Source of the DNA: Boesenbergia rotunda
Taxonomy: Eukaryota > Streptophyta > Magnoliopsida > Zingiberales > Zingiberaceae
Length of the DNA: 64,000 bases
Direction: 5' to 3'
Assembly (NCBI GenBank): GCA_024364735.1
Contig: JAGFNQ010000187.1
Coordinates: 1,295,352 to 1,359,351 of the forward strand
Made by a program: the position numbers and the translations under genes. Positions 56,368 through 64,000 of the stretch are shown here, piece by piece; position 1 is the stretch's first letter, and each line of letters opens with the position of its first letter. The notes under the pieces are model-generated. The model saw only the letters and a list, made by a program, of their open reading frames with translations, did not search any database and was not told the DNA's origin.

Positions 56368-58487
56368 TGTTGGAACACGGATGAATAGAGAGGGGGGGGT
56401 GAATATAGCCAATCACTTGAACTTTAGCACTTATCAAAATTCTGCACTTAAACCGTTTAGTAGCACAGCGGAAAGAATAGAAACAGAGTATGCAGAAAAC
56501 TAGAACCCTAAGTTAAGCACAAATGCAAGACGCTAACAAGAGGATTTACAAGGTTCGGGGATAACTTGCCCCTACTCCTTGGCGTGCCCTTAAGGTGGAC
56601 GATCCCTTGATCGTCGGCAGATCAAGCCCTGGAAGATCCGGATAGAAAGCAACCTCCTTCTCGGTGGAGTAACCTCTCCACAGCGTTTCAATCAAAGATA
56701 TAGTTTTAAGCACAATGAAACACACAAGAAAGATCCACGCAAGCACAGACAAGAACACAGCAAGCTTTTCCCAAGCTCCACCCAGCGACGATCTCATGCA
56801 AGAACCCTTTCTTCGTGTCTTCTTGCTGTTGGACTCAAAGCCTCTTGTTCCTTCCTCCAAGTGTTCAAGCAAGGGTTGGTTGCTTCACTGATTGCAGTTG
56901 CTTGCTCAAGATGATGGAATAACAGAACGCACAAGCAAGGTGTGGAGAACACAATAGCGCAGCAAGAACTCAAGACAGAAATCGCTTCCACGAACTCTAC
57001 TCTGCTCTTCTCCTCTACGCCCTTTTGTTTCTCCACTGAGCACCAGGTGACACCATCTCACTGCAGCCTTCAGCTAGTCTTCTGCAACCACCAGCCACTA
57101 CTGAGCTCTTCTGGACTCCCTGAGCTACCATCAAATCAGCCCCAGTCAGCAGCTCCAGTCAGCGCCAGTGTCCGTTGCAACCTGAGATGAAAAATGGACA
57201 AACCTGCTCCAAGGAAAGGCCTCCATTGACTCTCCTTGAGTGTTTGAATCCTTCCCTGTCACCTGCAGCTCAATTAGAGTGTTAGCACAGCATATCAAGC
57301 AGCAAATCGAGTATCAGAGGTTAAGCGTAGAGAATCGAATAAGTTCAGACGCGATCATAGCGTCTGACAGTGCATTTTGAATTAAAGTGATCGGTCACCG
57401 GACTGATCCAGGGCTTGTGGGTCGGTCACCAAACCGATCCACCACTTTGCTGCGACTCCCAGCTCTCACGGTGACACAAGCCTGATCAGTCACCAGACCG
57501 AACAGAGTGAATCCTGATCGGTCACCAGACTGATCAGGTAGCTCCCTGTCCGATCAGGCTGAAGCCTGATCAGTCCACGTCTGAGTGAACAGTAACTGCG
57601 GAAATCAAATCCTAAGTCGTGGATCGGTCACCAGACCGTTCAGGAGATGATCAGCGGGGTAACTCAACTCACTGTTCGCTCCCTGATCGGTAACCAGACC
57701 GATCAAAAGCAAGACAGTGAGGAAGCTGCCTGCTCCCTGATCGGTCACCGGACCGATCAGGAGCCAAGCAACAAGGCAACGGCCTGCTCCCTGATCGGTC
57801 ACCGGACCAATCAGGAGCCATATAGTAGGTTCCCAAACTCACTGTGCCCTCCCTGATCGGTCACCAGACCAATCAATCATCGCTGGATCGGTCACCAGAC
57901 CGATCCACGATGGAGCAGCGTGCCAACATCCCTGATCGGTCACCAGACCGATCCAGGGACTCAAACCTAGCCCTCCAAGCTAGGGTTTCATCCAACCTAG
58001 CCCTCCAAGCTAGGACTTTTTCACCTAACCCTCCAAGTTGAGAATTTTCACCTAACCCTCCAAGTTAGGATTTTTCACCTAGCCCTCCAAGCTAGGACTT
58101 TTCACCCAACTCTTCCGAATTAGGACTTTTCCAAACCTAGCCCTCCAAGCTAGGACCTGACCCTCCAAGCCAGGACTTTTTCACCTAACCCTCCAAGTTG
58201 AAACTTTTCACCTAACCCTCCAAGTTAGGACTTTTCACCTAGCCCTCCAAGCTAGGAATTATCACCCAACCCTTCCGAATTAGGACTTTTCAACACCTAG
58301 CTCTCCAAGTTAGGATTTTCCACACCTAACTTTTCAAGTTAGATTTTCCAACACCTAGCCCTACAAGCTAGGATTTTCCATACCATGTCTGATCCCCAAT
58401 CAGGACTTAACCATAATTATAATCATCAACCTAAACTAAAATCAGTGTCAACACCAAAACAATAATCAGGGTCAGACTGCATCAATA
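56368..58487 (-). repeat. 5' LTR of element K
   Basis: 2120 bases, 127 more than the 3' LTR. Part of the difference is additional palindromic units around 57410-57520 and 57650-57680. It has the same arrays: GATCGGTC palindromes (57389-57955) and TTGGAGG-loop hairpins (57966-58375). The outer end reads ATA where the 3' LTR has ACA. Confidence 0.88.
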
Positions 58488-58492
58488 CTCTT
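58488..58492. other. Target-site duplication of element K (CTCTT), right copy
   Basis: CTCTT after the LTR end at 58487, matching 48625-48629. Confidence 0.85.
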
Positions 58493-58949
58493 GATTCATA
58501 AATATTATTGTCTGAATCAATACAAGTTAAATTTGCATAGAACTCCTTGCATAGATCAGTGTTAATGTCATATTGGCGATAAACCAATTGTTCTATGCCA
58601 ACATGAGTCACCATCTCTGTAATTTGTGGCACTTTATCCTCAAAATAGGATTTGTTAAGATACCGACAAGGCAACACAACAAACTCATTCTACTCGAACC
58701 TCTTCTTGCACTCCCGGCTCCTAAATAATGACTCCTCTGGAGCTTGGGTACCTGGTCGGGATGAACCTTCACCCCTAGACCGCTTAGACACAACCCTAGT
58801 ATACCAAACACATGCATGCATACCAAAGTGACCCCCCAAAGGAGAAAATATCAAGGAAAACATACACAAAACATCATATTAGTATCAATGCAAAGTCTAA
58901 ATGGAGAAATGAACCTTAAATCATCATACCTCTTGACGACTCTTTTCAT
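58488..58949 (-). pseudogene. Extra gene of element L, 5' part with a probable intron
   Basis: The probable start is ATG at 58949-58947. Exon 1 is MKRVVK plus two bases. The GT at 58929 (context AAGAG|GTATGA) and the AG at 58797-58796 bound a 134-base T-rich intron that contains a TACTAAT branch-point-like motif. Splicing joins the frame to VVSKRSRGEG. Exon 2 runs to K's insertion at 58488-58492 and includes ITEMVTHVGIEQLVYRQYDI and CKEFYANLTCID. The frame then continues at 48624. One TAG at 58690-58692 interrupts exon 2. A 200-base leader and TATA box precede it. Whether the intron is used is inference. Confidence 0.6.
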
Positions 58950-59147
58950 GTTTTCGGTTTTGAGAGAATGGCTTGAGAAAAGAGGTTTTCCACCAACCCT
59001 AGAAGTAGATCGGACTTAGAGGAGGCCTTAGGGACTGATTTTAGGGCTCGAAACGGACTTAGGACGCAAGGGGAGTTGGGAGGAAGAGAAAATCGCCGGG
59101 AATAAGCGGCCAAAACCCTAGGTTTGGATTTCCCGAAGCGCCCTTTC

Positions 59148-59155
59148 CTTTTATA
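59148..59155 (-). promoter_or_regulatory. Internal TATA box in element L, upstream of the extra gene
   Basis: TATAAAAG on the minus strand in GGTTTTATAAAAGG. It lies 11 bases downstream of a CAGTCGACTG hairpin and about 200 bases upstream of the ATG. The leader between is C/T-rich with CTAGGGTTTTGG, typical of plant leaders. Confidence 0.65.
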
Positions 59156-59166
59156 AAACCCGCGAA

Positions 59167-59259
59167 CCAGTCGACTGCCCCTGGGCCAGTCGACTGGGCC
59201 TGAGTGTAATTACATTTTGTGGGTTTTGCCAGTCGACTGACCTCCAGCCATTCGACTGG
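59167..59259 (-). repeat. Pair of CAGTCGACTG hairpins upstream of the extra gene (element L)
   Basis: Hairpins at 59167-59197 (arms CCAGTCGACTG and CAGTCGACTGG, inner bases imperfect) and 59229-59259 (decayed). They match the pair 25408-25499 in F by position and spacing. Confidence 0.82.
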
Positions 59260-59262
59260 TAT

Positions 59263-59692
59263 CTGATGTTCTGAATTTTAGTTTTTCAGTCCGAATTTCA
59301 GAAATGCCTAACTAATTCCACAAATTCCCAAAAATTCTGAAATCTTGTGGGGATATTTGTTGATCCTATATTTACTTGGAAAAAAATATAATTTCAGTCA
59401 AAGTCATCCCAAATCCCACGATTGGTACAAATTTTGAATTTCTCTAGAATGTATCATGAAACCCTTTCCCAATAGTTCTAATTCGGACCTCACCTCGATG
59501 CTTTCTCCCATACTTATTCATAATCAATCCTTAGCATCGAGTTATATGGTATTTAGGCATTAAAATCGATTTTTCTCAATCAAAACCCCAATTTCACCTT
59601 TTTCCCTATAATTTTGCTTTTAGTGTGCCACTTATCTAGGATTAAGACTAACCATAGCCTTTTAAACCTCTGGGCACACTCTATGGTTCTTT
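59263..59692 (-). other. Non-coding stretch between gag and the hairpins (element L)
   Basis: No gene. The reverse complement matches the region after the gag stop in F and G (phrases such as GATACATT, TTGGGATTTG). Confidence 0.6.
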
Positions 59693-61306
59693 TCAATCCC
59701 CTAGAAGGAAACCACCTGAGATCCATTGACCATGGAACCCATTTTGACTTCCAGAACTCTCCCTTGAGCTCCTAGCTCTAGTTACTTCCTTAGGTAACTC
59801 TCCTATAAAGGCAAGACCACACCGGTGCTCCTCCGGTGCTTCTTTACCCTCCATTATCACTCTCTTAACCCTGTAGACCTTTTTCTTGGTCAATTTCTTT
59901 TCTTTTCCTTCAAATGACTTTTCTTTGCCTTTTTTGATTTTTTCTCTACCATAGTTGTAAGACATCCTTGAATATGATACCTTATTGACATTAGCCCTCC
60001 TAGAATGGTATCCTAAACCCGGCCTACCATTTATAAGAGCTTGATCATTTTGTATCCCTCCTGGTTCCTTGGATCCCCTAATGAGTCTATCCAGTTTCTT
60101 CTCCGATTTATCAAGTTTGGCTTTTAGAACTTGATTCTCCTTTTCCAAACTCATAACCTTAGGATCATTAGACCTAACTCAATCATCCCTAGGTCTACCT
60201 ATTTTTCTAAGCATATTTCTTCCTTTCTTAGAGCTTATGCCTTGGTCCTTATTCCTAGAGTTCCTAGATTTATCATGAAACATAGAATTGTTGGTGTTTT
60301 CGCATACAAGATTGCTTCTACTTTTATCATGATATTTAAAACCAAAAACATGCATGGGCACACAATTATTACTAATTCTATCATTTATACAAACATTTAG
60401 AGCATTCATGAAAGATCTTGAAGCATGAGTAGAGTTAGGGGGTACCTTCCTTACCCTTGGCGCTCCCCCTTGATGAGTGCTCCTCTTCCTTTCTTCTTTC
60501 TCCCATTTCCTAATGTGCTCCATCTTCTTGAGCTCTTTACTTCTTGGGCATTTTGTATGATAATGCCCGAGCTCGCCGCATGTGAAACACCAAATCCTCT
60601 TTCTTTTGTTTTGAACTTCCTCATTCCTACAACCCATATTAGATTTAAATTGAATGGACTTGGGCTTAGGAATTACCTCCTTTTTACCTAGTGGACACTT
60701 GTCCTTATAGTGCCCCTTTTTATTACAACCAAAGCATATAATATGCTCTCTTGACTTAGCTTTGATGGAGGTGGAAGTCGTCTCTTGCCCTTGTGAGGAT
60801 GAGGGTCTCTCCTCCCCCTCAACACTTGAAGTTGTCATTTCTTCTACTTCTTCGAATGGAATCGGTGCTTCTCCACTTACTTCTTTCACTTTTCTTGACA
60901 ATTCAACTTCTTTTTCATCTTATTTAATACTTGAGTCGATTTCCTCAAACTCTTCCACTCATTGAGTTGACGTAGGGTTCTTATGAATTTCTTCCAACTT
61001 ATTCCACAATTCGCATGCATTTGAATATTTCCATATATCACTCAAAACATGGTTAGGCAACATATTAATCAATATACTTATTACCTTCTCATTGGCCCTA
61101 GCTTGTTCTTGTTGTTCACTCGTCCAATATCTAGGGCGAAGTTTTTTGCCGTGCTTGTCCTTGGGGATTTCGAACAGGTCTTCAACGGTCATTCTACACT
61201 CTCAATCCATCTCGAGCCACACCTTCATTCTATCTGTCCAATAATCAAAATTTTCATGCTCGTATGATGGTGGTGAGTTGATATCATTACCCAATTTGTC
61301 TTCCAT
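59693..61306 (-). pseudogene. gag: Gag of element L, two zinc knuckles, interrupted
   Basis: The ATG at 61306-61304 opens MEDKLGNDINSPPSYEHENF. The Copia Gag core is followed by a Ser/Glu linker. Knuckles CFGCNKKGHYKDKC (about 60735-60694) and CFTCGELGHYHTKC (about 60592-60551) follow. A coiled coil near 60154 (SLEKENQVLKAKLDKSEKKL) and a basic tail end in GSQNGFHG. Stops: a TGA at about 61205 in place of Trp, the same codon as in F, a TGA near 60960 and a TAA near 60918. The C-terminal segment is in a second frame. No pol follows. Confidence 0.8.
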
Positions 61307-61366
61307 GCCCCCTTTTCCTCTAGCGAGTGCTCCCTCGGCGGTTAGTCCGATCAAGAGCGGAACCTC

Positions 61367-61378
61367 GCTCTGATACCA
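61367..61378 (-). promoter_or_regulatory. Primer-binding site of element L (tRNA-iMet)
   Basis: Complement of the exact TGGTATCAGAGC, 2 nt inside the LTR. Confidence 0.93.
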
Positions 61379-61380
61379 AC

Positions 61381-62345
61381 TGAAGGATCGTCTCAGGGAT
61401 GCAGAGGGGGGGGGGTGAATGCACTTTTTCGGACCTTGGATCTATACAGAATTGTTAGCGCAGCGGAAATAATATGCAAAGGAATTGAAAACAATGCTAA
61501 CACTTATCGTTTACTTGGTATCCACCCCGGTCGGGTGACTAATCCAAGAATCCGTCAGTGGATCACTCCCCGGATAACCTCCGGCTATCACGTGTCGCTC
61601 CTTGTGGGTGAAAAAAATATCACCACAACACCTCGGACGCTTTGTGAACACAATAGACTACTAACCGGCTTTTTCCAAGCAGGTTTCGTCAAGAAGGATA
61701 GTAGGAAACGAGCCCCTTCAAATAGGGCTCGAATCTAAACCAGCAACTACCAGTCGACTGCCCCTGGGGCAGTCGACTGGTCCCACTCAGATCCGACCGT
61801 TACAGCACAACGTTCGAATCTGCCAGCCTGTTTCAGCCTAGGTCAGTCGACTGCTCCTGTGCCAGTCGACTGGTACACACCTAAACCTAGGGTTTTACTC
61901 CCGAGTACAAGTCTCTCTCGCACTCAAACTCTCCCGGCTTAACCCCTGAGTAGAAGAACTCATACTCAGCCTCTCTCAACCTAGTTGACTCTTTACCAGC
62001 AGTCTTGACTGTTCCCTTCACGCCCTCTTCATCCTTGGCCCTCGTCCCTCGGATGCGCACGCAAGCCTCCAGCTTGCCTCCATGCCACCCTTCACGTACG
62101 CCTCGAAGTCCACGTCCCTCGGCTCATCATCTCTGCTATCAATGGTCCCTCGGATGCGCACGTAAGCCTCCAGCTTACCTCCATGCCATCTTTCACCTGA
62201 AGACGTCAACCAAGTCCATGCGTATCTGTACACCTGCACACTCATGTACACATGTGAGAATAACACAAATCCTAACTTAACCATGTTGCCCACACATCAA
62301 AATATCATGATCCTCTAGATCATCTCAGGGCTGATTGCCCCAACA
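61381..62345 (-). repeat. 5' LTR of element L
   Basis: 965 bases, in element orientation TGTTGGGGCAATCAG ... GATCCTTCA. It contains a block repeated about 110 bases apart (near 62045 and 62150) with hairpins GCAAGC-TGGAG-GCTTGC and GTAAGC-TGGAG-GCTTAC. CAGTCGACTG hairpins lie at 61750-61780 and 61842-61872, and a TATA-like TATTTGAA at 61718-61725. Confidence 0.85.
61750..61872 (-). repeat. CAGTCGACTG hairpins in U3 of LTR L
   Basis: 61750-61780 is a perfect 31-base inverted repeat (arms CCAGTCGACTGCCCC around a central T). 61842-61872 is a related imperfect one. The first lies 24 bases upstream of the TATA-like box in element sense, as in LTR F. Confidence 0.9.
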
Positions 62346-62574
62346 TATGCCTCATTGGTTAATCTAGATATCAAGGATAGAAGGACAAGGTCATACACTA
62401 TCATAGTCACGGAGGTTTTGTCGGATCTCAATTTTTCTTGTTACATGGGTAGCAATGATGCATTGCTAGATGCCCCTCATTGCTTATGTGTCTAAAGGGT
62501 TTAGGCGCATTGCCAACGTCGCAAGAGCCTATTGGGTGACACACTAAGGACATGATGCTTCGGGAGCCCAAGTT

Positions 62575-62940
62575 GGGAACTCGGGAGATCTGAGCTCGAG
62601 TTAGGAACTCGGGAGGTCAGTTAGGGAGCTCGAGTTGGGAACTCGGGAGCACGGGTCGGGAGCTCAGCACTCGGCAGACTGAGCTGGGAGCTCGGCAGAC
62701 TTAGTCGGGAGCTCGGCACTAGGCAGACTGGGGTCGGGGCTCGGCGCTCGGTAGACTGGGTCGGCACTCGGTAGGCTGGGTTGACACACGGTAGACTGGT
62801 TCGGCACTCGGAAGATTGGGCTGGGAGCTCGGCAGACTGAGTCAGAGGTCGGCAGACTGGGCCAGAGCTCGGCAGACTGGGTCGAGAGCTCAGCAGTCGG
62901 GAGACTTGGTTGGGAGACCTAGTCAGAATCCCGAGAGGCC
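62575..62940 (+). repeat. GAGCTC-containing tandem array in LTR N
   Basis: About 15 imperfect units of 19-26 bases with cores GGGAGCTCGGCA and GACTGGGTCGG. GAGCTC is a palindrome and recurs in most units. Confidence 0.8.
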
Positions 62941-63088
62941 TGGTCGGAGTTGCATGTGTAGGAAAGAGAAAGGTCTCTCTTCATTGGATGAAGAGAAGGT
63001 GAAGAGTCACATGGAAAGATGTGCTCTTTATTGGCTTTAATGAAGGGAAGTCAAAGAGACAAAAGACTCTTCATATTCATGGGATGAA

Positions 63089-63096
63089 TATAAAAG
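63089..63096 (+). promoter_or_regulatory. TATA box of LTR N
   Basis: TATAAAAG in GATGAATATAAAAGAGGG, about 150 bases after the GAGCTC array. Confidence 0.6.
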
Positions 63097-63484
63097 AGGG
63101 ACTTTGTCAATTTTGGATGATAAGTGTGTGATTTCCTTCTTCCCTTCCTCTCTTCTTCCTCTTCTCCCTTTTGGCCGAAACCCTATTGTAGGGTTCTTGG
63201 TGTTCTGCGAGCTACCTCAAGTTGCTAGTACAACTAAGGTAGTTCTCCCGAAGTCAAGAGATTGTGCATGTGTGGATATGAATAGAGGCACAAACGCTTG
63301 AACGTGCAAGAGATCCGACGCATCTTGGACGAGCGGGATAAGCAAAGGGCACGTTACAATGGTATACACATTAGATAAATCTATTAGATAGATGAACATT
63401 GTACGAGTTTTCTTTCGCATGGATCGCTCGAGGGTTCTTGTTTCTGCTACGGTTTTATGTTTTGGTGTCGGGATAACCCAACAT

Positions 63485-64000
63485 TTGGCCCTATACCCCT
63501 TAGCCTAGAAAGGCCTCTTGGACATCTTTCCTTCCAAGCAAGACTCACAGGTAGGGAAATTTTCCACCACCAATGAACCCAAGGGCCCATCGGCTATCAA
63601 CCTCTGAATCCTACTAAGGTTAATATGACCAAGCCTAAGGTGCCAAAGATATGTCTGGTTCATTTTAGAATCCTCTTTTCTCTTATTTAGGTTAGATGAT
63701 GAGCTATTAACCTTTGTTTGCATCGTGGGAGTTTTTGGTTCTAGTGTATATAGATTGCCAACCATAGTACCCAAACAGATAAAATATCTATTTCTCTTTA
63801 TAACAACTGTGTTATTATCCATCCTTTATTAATTTAGAAACTGAAATTAAGTTCTATCTAAAAGAGGGTACATATAAGCAATCTCTCAAACCCAACACTT
63901 TATTTCTCTCAAAAGATAAATAAAAATCTCCCACTGCAACTGCTGCTACCTTCGTAGCATTGCCCATGTAGACCACGATTTCCCCATCAGCTAGCCGTTG
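63485..64000 (-). pseudogene. pol: Element M: Copia protease end and GAG pre-integrase domain
   Basis: Minus-strand translation from the window edge gives a protease C-terminus (GDFYLSF, GLRDCLYVPSF) with one stop. A shifted frame (63822-63505) follows with the pre-integrase HHCC domain: LWHLRLGHINLSRIQRL and CESCLEGKMSKRPF. It looks Tork-like. Its coding sequence is cut at 63484 by LTR N. The rest is outside the window. Confidence 0.75.

Larger units (their letters stand above)
48630..58487 (-). mobile_element. Element K: Sirevirus-like Copia, internally deleted
   Basis: LTRs at 56368-58487 (5') and 48630-50622 (3') flank a slightly changed Met primer site, a Sirevirus-type gag with one knuckle and coiled coil, a protease, and part of pol. 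About 3.5 kb of 3' sequence and a polypurine tract follow. Integrase and the front half of reverse transcriptase are missing. Flanks carry CTCTT on both sides. K lies inside the extra gene of L in the same orientation. Confidence 0.88.
46475..62345 (-). mobile_element. Element L: S-related LTR element with gag plus an extra gene, hosting element K
   Basis: On the minus strand: 5' LTR (62345 to 61381), Met primer site, gag (61306 to 59693), hairpins and a TATA box (59259 to 59148), an extra gene (58949 to 47835, interrupted by K), polypurine tract at 46650 and the beginning of the 3' LTR to 46475. The rest of that LTR is replaced by element E. No pol is present. Gag, primer site, hairpins and polypurine tract are of the S type. 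The LTR is a distinct subfamily (TGTTGGGGCAATCAG start). Confidence 0.8.
62346..63484 (+). repeat. LTR N: 3' part of another LTR
   Basis: It ends AACCCAACA with no primer site after it, so it is a 3' or solo LTR. The left part is cut by L at 62345. A degenerate tandem array of GGGAGCTCGGCAGACTGGGTC-like units (62575-62940), a TATA box at 63089-63096, and a leader with GGCCGAAACCCTA lie inside. Open frames across the array have no other support. Confidence 0.65.

Noticed and set aside
62816..63040. Arg/Gly-rich frame in LTR N
   Set aside because: Made of the GAGCTC tandem array and inside U3.

Overview
The window is repetitive plant nuclear DNA. I find no host protein-coding gene, rRNA or tRNA. 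Everything I can assign is a plant LTR retrotransposon or a fragment of one. The evidence is initiator-tRNA-Met primer sites (TGGTATCAGAGC) on Copia-type elements, tRNA-Asp primer sites (TGGCGCCGTTGCCGGGG) on Athila-type Gypsy elements, Copia pol domains, and several levels of nesting. A repeat-rich flowering plant, probably a monocot, is a fair inference. Zingiberales is only a hunch. A 569-base assembly gap lies at 33850-34418.

Layout. (1) 1-2056, minus strand: element A, a gag-only Copia-type element that I call family S. It is cut in its LTR by element B. (2) 2057-7128, plus: element B, with a 1.36 kb LTR, a Met primer site, a decayed gag and AT-rich sequence, but no pol. (3) 7129-19435, plus: element C, Athila-like and non-autonomous, in the unusual order LTR-internal-LTR-internal. 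The second internal copy is cut off and joined directly to S-family element G. (4) 19436-28942, plus: element G, whose LTR is split by a complete S-family element F (22290-28019, target duplication CTTGG). (5) 28943-29423, minus: gag fragment H. (6) 29424-40883, plus: element D, a second Athila-like subfamily with a mosaic LTR pair. (7) 40884-46474, plus: element E, an Angela/Tork-like Copia without its 5' end. (8) 46475-62345, minus: element L, related to family S. It carries a gag and an additional gene with its own TATA box and a probable intron. (9) 48630-58487, minus: element K, a Sirevirus-like Copia with LTRs of about 2 kb, inserted inside L's extra gene (target duplication CTCTT). (10) 62346-63484, plus: the 3' part of another LTR, N. 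(11) 63485-64000, minus: a Copia protease/pre-integrase fragment, M.

How the parts relate. S-family elements encode Gag with two zinc knuckles but no polymerase. Sirevirus K carries the same 14-nt polypurine tract, the same class of primer site, and the same 28-base hairpin repeat. A K-type element is therefore a plausible helper supplying reverse transcriptase and integrase to family S. The Athila-like elements C and D likewise lack protease and polymerase. They keep a Gln/Phe-rich low-complexity reading frame and an acidic one.

The most interesting signals are structural. Four unrelated LTR families each carry an array of short, family-specific palindromes upstream of the LTR TATA box or in the equivalent U3 position (GGCGCC in B, CAGTCGACTG in S/L, GATCGGTC/GACCGATC in K, GAGCTC in N). 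Families S and K share tandem RNA-hairpin units with a conserved TTGGAGG loop and compensating stem changes. Element L repeats the palindrome-TATA arrangement internally, driving what looks like an independent gene.
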